A DNA stretch of 64,000 nucleotides from Oceanospirillum linum (GCF_001995095.2 NZ_MTSD02000001.1:62001-126000), one strand, 5' to 3'; positions 27,956-38,034 are shown, numbered from the stretch's first letter. The notes: generated by a model not told the origin, from the sequence alone. Made by a program: numbers and translations.

Positions 27956-28387
27956 CTAAACCAGAGCTGCAATTTTTCCTTTCGCAACCAATTGAGCTCG
28001 GATTGAGTCATATATCCAGTTGAATGCAATCGCGTAAAGTACGAAGAAAACAACAATCCCGGCATCCATCACCAATACAGTCCAAAAGCCAAGTTGAAGT
28101 ACCCACATCAGTAGCGGGAGCGACACCAGCATCAAACCCAGTTCAAAGCCTAAGCCATGCAGAATACGCGTTTTTTTGGTTCTTTTGCTGCGGTCAACGC
28201 CGTAAATCTTATCGTAACCGTAGTTGTAGACGTAGTTCCATATCATCGCAATCAATGACAAAGATAACGCCAAGCCTGCCATTTTCACTACCCCGCCACC
28301 CATAATGTAGGTTGCCGCTACGGCCATCAAAATCAAAGCAACTACTTCAAACAGTACCATGTGTAACATGCGTTCTTTATGTGACAT
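27956..28387 (-). CDS. PACE-family multidrug efflux protein (AceI-like)
   Basis: The 143-residue membrane protein has four helices arranged as two tandem bacterial transmembrane pair (BTP) units, the architecture of PACE transporters such as Acinetobacter AceI (chlorhexidine efflux). The acidic residue in helix 1 needed for proton coupling is present (HMVLFEVVAL). The WNYVYNYGYDK and FNWIYDSI motifs close each unit. The divergent LysR gene matches the AceR/AceI layout. The natural substrates are probably short-chain diamines, known for relatives only. Base usage in this pair looks slightly different from the neighbours, hinting at transfer. Confidence 0.88.
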   Translation of the reverse strand: MSHKERMLHMVLFEVVALILMAVAATYIMGGGVVKMAGLALSLSLIAMIWNYVYNYGYDKIYGVDRSKRTKKTRILHGLGFELGLMLVSLPLLMWVLQLGFWTVLVMDAGIVVFFVLYAIAFNWIYDSIRAQLVAKGKIAALV

Positions 28388-28478
28388 CTTTTTGCTCTCT
28401 TTATGTGTTTCTAGATTTTATGGGCTAATGACTTGGCCAGATAATATCTATTTAAGTGATAATATAAAGATAGTTAAC

Positions 28479-28493
28479 ATCACATTTAGTGAT
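28479..28493. promoter_or_regulatory. LysR-type operator candidate between the PACE gene and its regulator
   Basis: ATCACATTTAGTGAT is a perfect 5-5-5 palindrome containing the T-N11-A LysR pattern. A related half-site (AAGTGATAATA) lies 33 bases away, about three helical turns. It sits in the divergent promoter region. Confidence 0.55.
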
Positions 28494-28515
28494 AATAAGT
28501 ATTGAAGGATACCGA

Positions 28516-29397
28516 ATGTACAACATAGATCAGCTGAGAATGTTTGTGTATGCCGTTGAATTAGGATCATTTTCTGCCAGTGCCCGCGAGTTGGGCAAGG
28601 TGCAGTCGGCGGTGAGCCAAGGCATCAATAATCTTGAAATCGATTTTAATGTTCAACTTTTTGACCGTTCGACACGCAAACCAACCCTTACTGCGCAAGG
28701 TCAGCAGATCTTTAAGCAGGTCAAAGCAATTATTCTGCAGGTGGAAGATCTCAACTCTTCCGTCAATGCCATCAATAATCAAGAAGAAGGACTGCTACGT
28801 ATTGCATTAGATGATGCGCTGTTACTTCCTTCACTGTCTAAGGTGTTGGACAAATTTAGCCAAACATTCCCAGCGACAGAGCTTGAGTTAATGGCCGCAG
28901 CGAGTACCGATGTGAATCGCTTGGTGTCACAAGACCGCGCGGATATCGGCCTCATGTTTACCGACCTAGTTTTCCATGCGGACTCCGAACCGTGCTTTAT
29001 CGGCAACCTACCTTTTGTTGCTGTGTGCCATCCAAGCCATGCTTTGTCTAAGGTGAGTGTTGCTAAGTTGCCTGATTTAATCCCACATCGCCAGCTCATC
29101 CTACGAGGCAACAAAGGTAAGGTGATTGACCATTTTCCGGTGGTAGCAGGCAAGGTGTGGTGGGCGAACAGCTTTGTCGCCATTAAAGAGATGATTGTGC
29201 ATAGCTCAGTGGGTTGGGCGTATCTACCACGTTACTTAGTGGAAAATGAAATCCGACACGGCAAACTTAACCAGATTAACGTCTCGTTTGACCATAAAAC
29301 ATGGTCGCCTCCTGTCGATTTGCTGATATCCAAGAAAGCGACGAAAGGGCCAGGCTTACTGTGGCTGGAAGAGCATCTCAAAACTTTGCTCGACTGA
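28516..29397 (+). CDS. LysR-family regulator, AceR-like
   Basis: This 293-residue regulator has an N-terminal helix-turn-helix (SASARELGKVQSAVSQGINNLE) and a standard LysR effector domain. ATG 28516 (MYNIDQLRMF) follows AAGGA; the frame also opens at 28489 without a binding site. It is divergent from the PACE efflux gene, as AceR is from aceI, so it probably activates that pump in response to its substrate. Confidence 0.85.
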   Translation: MYNIDQLRMFVYAVELGSFSASARELGKVQSAVSQGINNLEIDFNVQLFDRSTRKPTLTAQGQQIFKQVKAIILQVEDLNSSVNAINNQEEGLLRIALDDALLLPSLSKVLDKFSQTFPATELELMAAASTDVNRLVSQDRADIGLMFTDLVFHADSEPCFIGNLPFVAVCHPSHALSKVSVAKLPDLIPHRQLILRGNKGKVIDHFPVVAGKVWWANSFVAIKEMIVHSSVGWAYLPRYLVENEIRHGKLNQINVSFDHKTWSPPVDLLISKKATKGPGLLWLEEHLKTLLD

Positions 29398-29451
29398 TTT
29401 GCCACAAGAAGTAATCCTGAACACCCACAATCTTACCTCGTCCTATTAACA

Positions 29452-29488
29452 CGTTAACCCACCGCGTCGCCACTATCTGAAAATAGCC
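29452..29488 (+). repeat. Imperfect direct repeat, copy B
   Basis: It begins CGTTAACCCAC and matches copy A at 25087-25123. It lies just after the LysR gene, in a 235-base region without a gene (29398-29632). Confidence 0.5.
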
Positions 29489-29632
29489 ATCAGCTGCTGC
29501 CCGCCTAAGCGACGGATAAGAGGTAAATTATAGATGTAACTACTACTTCTCCTACAAGCAAAAACCCTCGGTATGAGTTGGCGTATTAGTGCTTGGTATT
29601 CAACCCTGCTTTGCTTACCAAGTAGCGATCCC

Positions 29633-30442
29633 TTACTTAGGGACCGCCACCGCTTTAAAGCCATATGATTGCAAGATGATCTGACCTGCCGATGACAGAA
29701 TATACATCGCCAGCTGTGATGCGTGTTTCGGTGCGCCATCGCGCACGATCAAACCGTAGTCTGCCCCAACAGACAGCTCCGTCGGGACAGAAATAATCTG
29801 CAGGTCTTTAACCTGTTTCTTAGCCAGTACCGCATTGGTGCAGTAAGTCAGGAAAACATCCGCTTTCTTCTCACTCATCACCCAGCCGTACTGGTTTAAC
29901 CCTTTAGGGACTTTGGCACTGTCAGTACCGCCGGTAAGCTGCAGCGCTTTAAAGGAGAGCATTTCAAAGGAGCCGGATTTAATCTGCTCGGCTTTTTCGA
30001 ACAACCTCCAGGCGTAATCACCGCTTGGATCTGCTTTGGGGGTGGAAGTACCCACTTTGACATTGTCATCCAACAGGGTTCTCAGCAGGTTATCGCTGGT
30101 CAGGTTTAGTTCAGGCTGCGCCAGCGCGCACAACTGATTACCAGCAAACATAACCACCGGACTACCCCACTGCTGAGAAGCCAGCTTGCGAGGATGCGCC
30201 ATATTGGCAGAGGCAAAAACATCCGGTTGCGCGCCCTTCTCAATCGCTTTACGCAGTAGACCGCTGGGGCCAAATTTAGTATTTACGACCGTTTTGTATT
30301 CTTTCTCGTAGGCGGAAACCACATCACTCATGGCGGCCTTAAGGCTGCCCGCAGCATACAGGGTTAATACATCAGAATGTGCAGGTAATGAGTACATAAC
30401 AGATAAAGAAGCAACCAGTGTTGCAACACGTTTGCGGATCAT
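29633..30442 (-). CDS. Orphan molybdate-type periplasmic binding protein (ModA-like)
   Basis: The 269-residue protein has a signal peptide and the ModA-like pattern YAAGSLKAAM near the mature N terminus, FGPSGLLRKAIEKGAQPDVFAS, and a C-terminal SAGQIILQSYGF segment. It should bind an oxyanion (molybdate or tungstate) or a related ligand in the periplasm. No modB or modC permease/ATPase gene lies beside it, so it may serve a transporter elsewhere or have a different ligand. GAGGAG is 9 bases before ATG 30442. Confidence 0.78.
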   Translation of the reverse strand: MIRKRVATLVASLSVMYSLPAHSDVLTLYAAGSLKAAMSDVVSAYEKEYKTVVNTKFGPSGLLRKAIEKGAQPDVFASANMAHPRKLASQQWGSPVVMFAGNQLCALAQPELNLTSDNLLRTLLDDNVKVGTSTPKADPSGDYAWRLFEKAEQIKSGSFEMLSFKALQLTGGTDSAKVPKGLNQYGWVMSEKKADVFLTYCTNAVLAKKQVKDLQIISVPTELSVGADYGLIVRDGAPKHASQLAMYILSSAGQIILQSYGFKAVAVPK

Positions 30443-30623
30443 CAGAAGAAACTCCTCAGTCATTCAAACCCGGCTGACAATCAGACAACAGGGTTCTGCC
30501 GCACCAGTCAGGCATACATTTAGGAGATCTTTGATATGAAAGGGAGAGGTTCCGTCTCAAATCAGTCGCATCCTGCGCACTGCCTGACCATAAGGTCAAA
30601 GTTTGGAGCAATACTAACTGAAA

Positions 30624-30657
30624 GCCCCCAATGCAGGTATCTGCATCGGGGGCCTTT
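30624..30657. terminator. Terminator after the liv operon
   Basis: A 13-bp stem with one mismatch (GCCCCCAATGCAG / CTGCATCGGGGGC) has a GTAT loop and CTTTT on the plus side and TTT on the minus side. It lies 30 bases beyond livF. Confidence 0.8.
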
Positions 30658-30685
30658 TAGACTAAAACACTAGGCGTCAAACTGA

Positions 30686-31384
30686 TCAGCCACCCAGATA
30701 AGCCTTACGTACGTCTTCGTTCACCAGCAGATTATCACCAGTGTCTTCCAGTACGATCTTACCATGCTCAATAACATAACCGCGGTCGGCCAGTTTCAGC
30801 GCCTGGTTTGCGTTCTGCTCCACCAGGAAGATGGTGGTGCCTTCGCTACGTAGCTGATCGATGATCTCGAAGATCTGGTTAATGATGATCGGTGCCAGAC
30901 CCAGTGAGGGTTCATCCAGAATCAGCAATCCAGGATTACTCATCATGGCACGGCCAATGGCCAACATCTGCTGCTCACCACCGGACATGGTACCGGCACG
31001 CTGGCTGTAACGTTCTTTCAAACGCGGAAACAGCTCCAGCACGTGGGCCAGGCGCTCTTCATAGTTGGTATAGTTAAAGAAACCACCCATGGCGAGGTTC
31101 TCTTCAACGGTCATACCGGAGAAAACACGACGACCTTCCGGCACGACCGCTAGGCCGGTACGCATAATCTCAGACGTTGCCTTCTGGGTGATATCTTCAC
31201 CTTTCCAGGTCACCGTGCCGGATGATGCACGGGGATCACCACAGGCAGTCATCAGCAAGGTGGTTTTACCCGCACCATTGGCACCGATCAGGGTAACAAT
31301 CTCACCCTTCTCAACATTCAGGGATACGCCTTGCAGAGCCTCAATGGGACCGTAGTGCGTATGAACATTATCAAGTCTCAGCAT
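30686..31384 (-). CDS. livF: Branched-chain amino acid ABC transporter ATPase LivF
   Basis: The 232-residue ATPase subunit of the high-affinity branched-chain amino acid importer sits on the cytoplasmic face. Walker A is GANGAGKTT, the signature MSGGEQQ, Walker B LLILDEP, and the switch His lies in FLVEQN-type sequence as usual for LivF. It overlaps livG by one base (stop/start), so it is translationally coupled. It is the last gene of the operon. Confidence 0.94.
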   Translation of the reverse strand: MLRLDNVHTHYGPIEALQGVSLNVEKGEIVTLIGANGAGKTTLLMTACGDPRASSGTVTWKGEDITQKATSEIMRTGLAVVPEGRRVFSGMTVEENLAMGGFFNYTNYEERLAHVLELFPRLKERYSQRAGTMSGGEQQMLAIGRAMMSNPGLLILDEPSLGLAPIIINQIFEIIDQLRSEGTTIFLVEQNANQALKLADRGYVIEHGKIVLEDTGDNLLVNEDVRKAYLGG

Positions 31385-32151
31385 TACTCTTCTCCCAGAT
31401 AAGCTTTGATTACCTCAGGGTTGCCCTGAATTTCAGCAGGTGTTCCCGCTGCCAGTGGTTCACCCTGATTCACCACATAGATCTGGTCAGAGATACCCAT
31501 AACCAGCCCCATATCATGTTCAATCAGAAGAATAGAGATACCCTGCTCATCCCGCAGTTGGACAATCAGCTCATCCAGCGCCTTGGTTTCGTTCGGGTTC
31601 AGACCTGCCGCTGGCTCATCCAGCATCAGTAGTTTCGGCTCGGTTACCATGCAACGGGCGATTTCCAGACGGCGCTGCTGACCATAAGCCAGGTTTCCGG
31701 CTTCACGGTTAGCGAACTCCAGAAGGCCGACACGCTCCAGCCAGTGAGCGGCACGGTCCATCAGTTCCTGTTCGCTCTTTTTAAAGCCTGGCGTCATAAA
31801 GAAACCTTTCAGAAGGCTATGCTCGGCATGCATATGCTGAGCGACCAAAAGATTCTCAATCACGGTCATCTCTTTAAACAGGCGCACGTTCTGGAAAGTA
31901 CGTACCATGCCTTCCCGGGCGATCAGGTGGCCGGGCTTGCCCCGCAGCTCTTTGCCCTGGAAGATAACAGAGCCTGCAGTTGGAATATAAAAGCCACTCA
32001 CACAGTTGAAAACCGTGGTTTTACCGGCACCATTCGGGCCGATAACCGATACAATTTGCTTTTCTTTTACTTCAAGATCGACGCCGTTTACTGCCAGCAG
32101 GCCACCAAAGCGCATCGTCAAATCTTTTACTGTTAACAGATTATTAGTCAC
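31384..32151 (-). CDS. livG: Branched-chain amino acid ABC transporter ATPase LivG
   Basis: The 255-residue second ATPase has Walker [10 protein letters not shown], the LivG-type signature [13 protein letters not shown] and Walker B LLMLDEP. It contains the LivG insertion with [10 protein letters not shown] and the C-terminal extension IKAYLGEE. It overlaps livM by 8 bases. It forms a heterodimer with LivF that powers uptake of Leu/Ile/Val. Confidence 0.94.
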   Translation of the reverse strand: MTNNLLTVKDLTMRFGGLLAVNGVDLEVKEKQIVSVIGPNGAGKTTVFNCVSGFYIPTAGSVIFQGKELRGKPGHLIAREGMVRTFQNVRLFKEMTVIENLLVAQHMHAEHSLLKGFFMTPGFKKSEQELMDRAAHWLERVGLLEFANREAGNLAYGQQRRLEIARCMVTEPKLLMLDEPAAGLNPNETKALDELIVQLRDEQGISILLIEHDMGLVMGISDQIYVVNQGEPLAAGTPAEIQGNPEVIKAYLGEE

Positions 32152-33397
32152 GTTTCAGCTCCAAATGCGGACGTTTCATCGGCAGCAGACCCTGTGGTCG
32201 CCAGATCATCATAAGCACCATCATCAGGCCGAATAACAGCATGCGGTATTCATCAAACTCACGGGCTAATTCAGGCAGAACGGTCATGGCAATCGCCGCC
32301 AGAATAACACCCAGCTGAGAGCCCATACCACCTAACACCACAATAGCGAGAATGATGGCAGATTCGATAAAAGTGAAGGATTCCGGGCTGATAAAGCCCT
32401 GTCGTGCCGCAAAGAAAGAACCGGCAAAACCCGCAAAAGACGCACCAATGGTAAACGCACCCAACTTAATTGACGTAGGGTTCAGGCCCAAAGACCGGCA
32501 GGCGATATCATCTTCACGCAGCGCCTCCCAGGCACGGCCGATCGGCATACGAATCAGACGGCGAATCACATAAACGGTGATCAGAACCAGAACCAGTGCC
32601 ATCAGGTACAGGAACATCACTTTGTATTCACTGCTGTAGCCGATACCAAAGAACTCATGGAAGGTTGTTGCCCCTTCTTCCGACGGACGGCGGCTGAACT
32701 CAAGGCCAAACAGCGTCGGCTTGGGAATACGTGCGATACCATTCGGGCCGCCCGTAAGCTCTGTCCAGTTATTCAGCAAAATACGGATGATCTCACCAAA
32801 GCCCAACGTCACAATCGCCAGATAATCTCCGCGCAAACGCAACACAGGGAAGCCCAGCAAGAAGCCGAACAGAGCAGCCAGACCACCGGCAATCGGTAGT
32901 GCTACCCAGAAAGAAACACCGAAGTACATGTTCAGCAATGCGTAGGTATAAGCACCCACGGCATAGAAGCCAACGTAGCCAAGATCCAACAGACCTGCCA
33001 GACCGACCACCACGTTTAACCCCAGACCCAACATCACATAGATCAGGGTCAGGGTAGCGATATCCACCGCACCACGGGAACTCAGGAAAGGAAAGATCAG
33101 CAGGCCGATGATCACAAACATCGTCCAGACACGTTGCTGCTGAGGCGTACGTAAAAAGCCCGGAAGCTCCATACGCTCATCACTGCGCATTTTGGTAGTA
33201 AAACGGCCAACCTGCTCCCGAAACAGCTGCAGCAGAAAGACCAGTACAACACCCACAAACAGGAATGTAATTTTGCCGGTTGAAGACGCTTCAACAACCA
33301 GGTTGATACCTTCTGAGGTCAGAGACATCCCCAGCAGGAAACCACCCAGCACCAGAGTAATCAAGGCGGCTACAAATGCAGAAGTCACACGAGACAT
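32144..33397 (-). CDS. livM: Branched-chain amino acid ABC transporter permease LivM
   Basis: This 417-residue inner-membrane permease has about ten helices. The N-terminal ~100 residues form the extra LivM domain, and the core contains the EAA-like loop ([16 protein letters not shown]) that contacts the ATPases. Its ATG shares bases with the livH stop (TAATG), so translation is coupled. It pairs with LivH as the membrane channel. Confidence 0.94.
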   Translation of the reverse strand: MSRVTSAFVAALITLVLGGFLLGMSLTSEGINLVVEASSTGKITFLFVGVVLVFLLQLFREQVGRFTTKMRSDERMELPGFLRTPQQQRVWTMFVIIGLLIFPFLSSRGAVDIATLTLIYVMLGLGLNVVVGLAGLLDLGYVGFYAVGAYTYALLNMYFGVSFWVALPIAGGLAALFGFLLGFPVLRLRGDYLAIVTLGFGEIIRILLNNWTELTGGPNGIARIPKPTLFGLEFSRRPSEEGATTFHEFFGIGYSSEYKVMFLYLMALVLVLITVYVIRRLIRMPIGRAWEALREDDIACRSLGLNPTSIKLGAFTIGASFAGFAGSFFAARQGFISPESFTFIESAIILAIVVLGGMGSQLGVILAAIAMTVLPELAREFDEYRMLLFGLMMVLMMIWRPQGLLPMKRPHLELKRD

Positions 33398-34323
33398 TAG
33401 ATTTTCTCCACCTCAGGTTTACCCAGAATACCCTGCGGCATAAACAACAGAATCAGAACCAGCAATGAGAAAGCAACAACGTCTTTATATTCTGCTGTCA
33501 GATAACCTGCTGTAAGACTCTCTGAAATACCCAGAATCAGACCACCCAGCATCGCACCCGGAATACTACCGATACCGCCTAATACAGCCGCTGTAAAGGC
33601 TTTAAGCCCGGCAATAAAGCCGATATAGGGGTTCACAACACCGTAGTAAAGTCCCAGCAACATACCCGCAACCGCCGCAAGAGCTGCACCGATAACGAAG
33701 GTCACTGCGATAACATTATTTGAATTGATACCCAACAGGTTGGTCATGCCAATATCCTGAGCACAAGCTCGGCAGGCACGTCCCATACGTGAACGGGTAA
33801 TAAACAGGGTCAGACCAATCATACACAGAACTGTCGTCACCATAATGATCACCTGCATGTAGGAGATCATAATATGGCTGCCTGAGGGGTCACCAAACAG
33901 AAAGCCACCCTGGATCATACTTGGCATCGCAATATCACGGGAGCCCTGAGCCAGACGAATATAGTTCTGAAGAAAAATAGACATACCGATAGCAGAGATC
34001 AGAGCAATCAGGCGTTTACTACCACGCAACGGTCTGTATGCAACCCGTTCAATGGAAAAGCCGTAAGCACTGGCTACCAGAATACTCACCGCCAGCGCCA
34101 TGGCGATAAGCAGGAAAGGATTATCAATACCCAGCATACTTAAACCCGCCAGGGCGATAAACGCGACATACGTACCGATCATATACACTTCGCCATGGGC
34201 GAAGTTGATCATGCCGATGATGCCATAAACCATCGTGTAGCCGATGGCGATCAACGCATAGGTACTACCTATGGTCAGACCATTAGCAATCTGCTGAAGA
34301 AAATAAAAAATAGACTCGGACAT
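33397..34323 (-). CDS. livH: Branched-chain amino acid ABC transporter permease LivH
   Basis: The 308-residue permease starts at [11 protein letters not shown] (ATG 34323, AAGGTG upstream). A longer frame to 34392 runs through the intergenic hairpin and is rejected. It has eight predicted helices and the conserved [17 protein letters not shown] and [10 protein letters not shown] segments. The loop with RACAQD contacts the ATPase. It is separated from the binding-protein gene by a hairpin that may lower its expression. Confidence 0.93.
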   Translation of the reverse strand: MSESIFYFLQQIANGLTIGSTYALIAIGYTMVYGIIGMINFAHGEVYMIGTYVAFIALAGLSMLGIDNPFLLIAMALAVSILVASAYGFSIERVAYRPLRGSKRLIALISAIGMSIFLQNYIRLAQGSRDIAMPSMIQGGFLFGDPSGSHIMISYMQVIIMVTTVLCMIGLTLFITRSRMGRACRACAQDIGMTNLLGINSNNVIAVTFVIGAALAAVAGMLLGLYYGVVNPYIGFIAGLKAFTAAVLGGIGSIPGAMLGGLILGISESLTAGYLTAEYKDVVAFSLLVLILLFMPQGILGKPEVEKI

Positions 34324-34351
34324 TGGTTGACACCTTGAGAGCAACGCTAAA

Positions 34352-34380
34352 CCCGAAGCCTGCTTTTGGCAGGCTTCGGG
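34352..34380 (-). terminator. Attenuating hairpin between livK and livH
   Basis: CCCGAAGCCTGC and GCAGGCTTCGGG form a perfect 12-bp stem with a 5-base loop, followed by TTT on the minus strand. Such hairpins allow the binding protein to be made in excess over the permease. Confidence 0.7.
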
Positions 34381-34439
34381 GGGAACGTTCACAGTGTACT
34401 TTGTAAGTGAACTGTTCGGTTCAATATTATTATGAAGAC

Positions 34440-35555
34440 TTATTTGGCAGGGGATTTAGTGCCATCAGCGTGCCAGTTGTAAACAACGAAGTTGAATGAG
34501 GTCAGGTCACCCTTTTCATCAAACTTAACGTCACCAATCGGCGTGGAAAATGAAGCTTTATGCATGTGCTCTGCAACTTCATAAGGATCGTTGCTGCCAG
34601 TTGCATTCATACTGTCAGCCATAACCTGAACCGCTGCGTAAGCAGGCATTACGAATGGGCCGGAAGGATCCTGTCCTTTCTTTTCAAACGCACTGACCAG
34701 ACCTTTGTTCTTAGGGTCCAGTTCAAAGCTTGGTGGTAGGGTAACCAGCAGACCTTCAGAAGCTTCACCGGCGATTGCAGAGATGTCTTTGTTACCAACA
34801 CCTTCAGGGCCCATAAATTTCACATCAAGACCCAGCTCAGCAGACTGACGCAAAATCAGACCCAGCTCAGGGTGGTAACCACCGTAGTAAACGAAGTCCA
34901 CATTGTTACGCTTCAGTTTAGCAACCAGAGCAGAGAAGTCTTTATCACCAGCAGTGATACCCTCAAACATCACAACATCAACACCCGCCTCTTCAACGGT
35001 GCTCTTAACAGCTGTTGCGATACCTTCGCCATACTGCTGCTTATCATGAATAACCGCCATGCGCTTAGGTTTTATGCTCTCAGCAACAAAACGACCCGCA
35101 ACAGGCCCCTGAAGGCTGTCCAGACCGATGGTACGGAAGATCAGTTCATAACCCTGCAGTGTGATATCGGGGTTAGTAGACGCCGCAGTTACCATCACAA
35201 TGCCTTCATCTTCATAGATATCAGATGCGGGCTGGGTTGAGCTTGAGCACAGATGGCCAACAACGTAGCTAATGCCATCATTTACGATTTTGTTAGCTAC
35301 CGCTACCGCTTGTTTAGGGTCACAAGCATCATCGTATTTAACGCCGACCAGTTTTTCACCGTTTACGCCGCCGTTTTTGTTGATCTGCTCGATCGCCATT
35401 TCAGCGCCGATAAACTGCATATCACCATACTGTGCAACAGGGCCGGAAACGGGGCCTGCAAGGGCAATTTTGATCTCAGCCTGAGCCAGAGAAGCGCCCA
35501 TCAATGCGGCGGAAACACCCATTCCAATAAGAGTTTTTTTCACCATGCTCTTCAT
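34440..35555 (-). CDS. livK: Branched-chain amino acid binding protein LivK/LivJ
   Basis: The 371-residue periplasmic binding protein has a signal peptide ending near SLAQA-E. The mature chain shows IKIALAGPVSGPVAQYG and the two-lobed type I periplasmic binding fold. A Cys pair spanning the N-terminal lobe (DDACD, HLCSS) is as in LivJ/LivK. It delivers Leu/Ile/Val, or a related amino acid, to LivHM. It is the first gene of the operon and has a long upstream region of 467 bases. Confidence 0.92.
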   Translation of the reverse strand: MKSMVKKTLIGMGVSAALMGASLAQAEIKIALAGPVSGPVAQYGDMQFIGAEMAIEQINKNGGVNGEKLVGVKYDDACDPKQAVAVANKIVNDGISYVVGHLCSSSTQPASDIYEDEGIVMVTAASTNPDITLQGYELIFRTIGLDSLQGPVAGRFVAESIKPKRMAVIHDKQQYGEGIATAVKSTVEEAGVDVVMFEGITAGDKDFSALVAKLKRNNVDFVYYGGYHPELGLILRQSAELGLDVKFMGPEGVGNKDISAIAGEASEGLLVTLPPSFELDPKNKGLVSAFEKKGQDPSGPFVMPAYAAVQVMADSMNATGSNDPYEVAEHMHKASFSTPIGDVKFDEKGDLTSFNFVVYNWHADGTKSPAK

Positions 35556-36022
35556 TATTATTTCCCATTTTATTATTGATAATTCGATTTCAGCTGAATT
35601 AACAGGGATCTCGTCTCAGCTGATTATTCTGATTTCTGAGAAAAAATGACTCACATTCCACCATTGATTCAACAGAACACCAGACCTTCGACTAAGGATT
35701 ATTCACTCAAATTCTGAGTTTTGTCTAGTTTGTATCGGTACAAATTTCATTTACAAGCCATTTCCGGCCAAAAATAAAACTAGTGAAGAAGCAAATACCA
35801 AGAAAATAAATCAGAATACAGACCAAAAAACAGATATATCAACTACATGAAGAATAAAACCAGGTATTTAGCTCCGTTTGTAACACTTTATTTACAACTC
35901 TTTTTTGTAGTGCATTTTTTTTAAATTCAGGTACTTAACAGTAAAAAAATTGGTCATTTTTTACGCAAAAGGCCGAGTTGTGAGCTAAGTTTTAGTCAGA
36001 CACTCAAAATCAGAGGTGGGCT
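35556..36022. other. Intergenic promoter region of livK and the DUF3135 gene
   Basis: A 467-base divergent intergenic region, very AT-rich from 35780 to 35960. It must carry promoters for both neighbours. I see no strong operator or RNA element. Confidence 0.5.
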
Positions 36023-36379
36023 ATGACAACCCAATTACCTTCGTTTGATGTGCTAATGGATCTGGCCCAAAACAACCCTGAACAACTGGAACAAATACGC
36101 AATGTCCTAAGTGAGGAGATTATTCAGAACGCCTCACCAAGAGCTCGCAATAAACTTAAGGGCATTATCTTTAGAGTAGATATGGAGCGCCAGCGTAGCA
36201 AAACTCCTCTGCAAAGCTGTATTCGTATTGCGGTTCTGATGCAGGCGTCCTATGGTCAGATGCGGGAAAAACTGGACCTGCTGTTCCAGGCACAACCTCT
36301 GCGCCTGGTACCCCCTACCGAGATACCTGAACCTGAACAAACAGATAACGTTTTGCCTTTCAGGTCAGCGAATAAGTAA
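36023..36379 (+). CDS. DUF3135 family protein
   Basis: The 118-residue soluble protein has the family opening LPSFDVLMDLAQNNPEQLEQIR and a helical core rich in charged residues. It has no catalytic or membrane segment. The function is unknown. GAGGTGGGC precedes ATG 36023. It sits between the liv operon and amtB, so a nitrogen link is possible only by position. Confidence 0.8.
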   Translation: MTTQLPSFDVLMDLAQNNPEQLEQIRNVLSEEIIQNASPRARNKLKGIIFRVDMERQRSKTPLQSCIRIAVLMQASYGQMREKLDLLFQAQPLRLVPPTEIPEPEQTDNVLPFRSANK

Positions 36380-36807
36380 CTGACGGGCCGTCTAAGTGAC
36401 TGAGCCTGTACCCCATCTTTTCGTGTGATAGCGGCGCATTCAATCTAATCCCATCAATAACCACCGCACCCAGTTAATATCACTAAAGAACCCACTAGTA
36501 CGAAGAATAAACAACCGTCAACAGGCACAGATATTCTTCCATTCTATTAAAAGCTACGTCTACTCTACTTACTGGCATGCATCCTGCTTTTTAAGGCAAT
36601 AAGCGCCTTTAGTTAGTGCATAAATGCACCGCCACGATGCAATAAAAAAGTGATAAAAATCATTAGGTTAGTACATCGGGCACCAAAAGATTATTTTCTT
36701 TGCGATATCACTCTACTTATTGGCGCACCACTCGTGCGCAAAACCTGTGCAGCACAGACTCAAAAACGCTCTGATATAGGGCATATAAAAAATACAAGGG
36801 GAAGCCT
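36380..36807. other. Intergenic stretch upstream of amtB
   Basis: About 430 bases. It carries the candidate sigma-54 promoter and a GTGCA-N4-TGCAC palindrome near 36615-36630. An open frame at 36650-36835 overlaps the amtB start and is not supported. Confidence 0.5.
36573..36588 (+). promoter_or_regulatory. Candidate sigma-54 promoter of amtB
   Basis: TGGCATGCATCCTGCT matches the -24/-12 consensus TGGCAYG-N4-TTGCW closely, with correct GG-N10-GC spacing. The inferred start near 36600 gives a leader of about 200 bases to amtB. Nitrogen-starvation control through NtrC would be expected. Confidence 0.6.
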
Positions 36808-38034
36808 GTGGAGACCATTTCTGTGGACACAATAAACAGTGCAGTTGAAACACTGATGCAGGGAGCAAATACGCTCTTTATTCTTATAGGAGCTATTCTG
36901 GTTCTGGCAATGCATGCCGGTTTTGCTTTTCTTGAAGTGGGTACGGTGCGCAAAAAGAACCAGGTGAATGCATTAGTCAAAATTATGACTGACTTTGGTT
37001 TTTCAACGTTAGCTTACTTCTTTATTGGCTATTGGATCGCCTATGACATCACTTTCTTCAGCAGTGCTGAGGTTCTGGCTGAGGCCAATGGTTATGCACT
37101 GGTGAAATTCTTCTTTCTGCTGACCTTTGCCGCAGCAATTCCCGCTATTATCTCGGGGGGTGTTGCTGAACGGGCTCGTTTCTACCCTATGCTAATGGCT
37201 TCAGCTCTGATTGTCGGACTGGTTTACCCGCTATTCGAAGGCATCATCTGGAACGGAAACTACGGCTTTCAGGATTGGCTGACAAACCAGTTTGGTGCAC
37301 CTTTCCATGATTTCGCCGGTTCTGTGGTGGTTCACGGCGTCGGTGGCTGGATCGCACTGGCAGCTATTTTGGTTCTGGGTGCCCGCGCCGGACGCTATCG
37401 TAATGGCAAGGTGGTTGCTTTCGCACCGTCGAATATCCCTTTTCTTGCCTTAGGCTCCTGGATTCTGACCGTTGGCTGGTTTGGGTTCAACGTTATGTCT
37501 GCACAAACTATTGACGGTATCAGTGGTCTGGTTGCGGTTAACTCGCTGATGGCGATGGTCGGCGGCATTATAGCCTCAATGTTTCTGGGTAAAAATGACC
37601 CTGGCTTCATTCATAACGGACCTTTGGCCGGACTGGTGGCCGTTTGTGCCGGCTCTGATATTATGCACCCTATGGGAGCACTGATCACCGGAAGTATTGC
37701 CGGTGCTCTTTTCGTCGTAATGTTCACCCTGGCGCAAAACAAATGGCCTCGCCTGGATGATGTACTGGGTGTCTGGCCTCTGCATGGGCTTTGCGGAGTC
37801 TGGGGCGGTATCGCCGCTGGAATATTTGGTCTGGAAGCACTGGGAGGACTCGGTGGTGTGACGCTGGCCTCACAGCTAATCGGCACACTGGCGGGTATCG
37901 TTATCGCCATTGTTGGCGGCTTCATCGTATACGGACTGGTACACAAAATAGCCAATATCCGCATGGACGAAGAAGAAGAGTTTAACGGCGCAGATCTCAG
38001 TATTCACAAAATTGGGGCAACCAGTGACGACTAA
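36808..38034 (+). CDS. amtB: Ammonium transporter AmtB
   Basis: The 408-residue protein has eleven predicted membrane helices of the Amt/Rh family and conducts ammonium across the inner membrane. The twin-His pore residues lie in FAGSVVVHGVGG and WPLHGLCGVWGG. Start codon GTG 36808 follows AAGGGGAAG. Unlike classic loci there is no glnK beside it, so the PII partner is encoded elsewhere. It begins METISVDTINSAV without an obvious cleavable signal. A terminator follows at 38071-38100. Confidence 0.93.
   Translation: METISVDTINSAVETLMQGANTLFILIGAILVLAMHAGFAFLEVGTVRKKNQVNALVKIMTDFGFSTLAYFFIGYWIAYDITFFSSAEVLAEANGYALVKFFFLLTFAAAIPAIISGGVAERARFYPMLMASALIVGLVYPLFEGIIWNGNYGFQDWLTNQFGAPFHDFAGSVVVHGVGGWIALAAILVLGARAGRYRNGKVVAFAPSNIPFLALGSWILTVGWFGFNVMSAQTIDGISGLVAVNSLMAMVGGIIASMFLGKNDPGFIHNGPLAGLVAVCAGSDIMHPMGALITGSIAGALFVVMFTLAQNKWPRLDDVLGVWPLHGLCGVWGGIAAGIFGLEALGGLGGVTLASQLIGTLAGIVIAIVGGFIVYGLVHKIANIRMDEEEEFNGADLSIHKIGATSDD

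Noticed and set aside
29452-29530. Possible integron attC site
   Set aside because: There is a GTTAACC-like core and GCCTAAG nearby, but the arms do not pair into the attC structure and no integrase is present.
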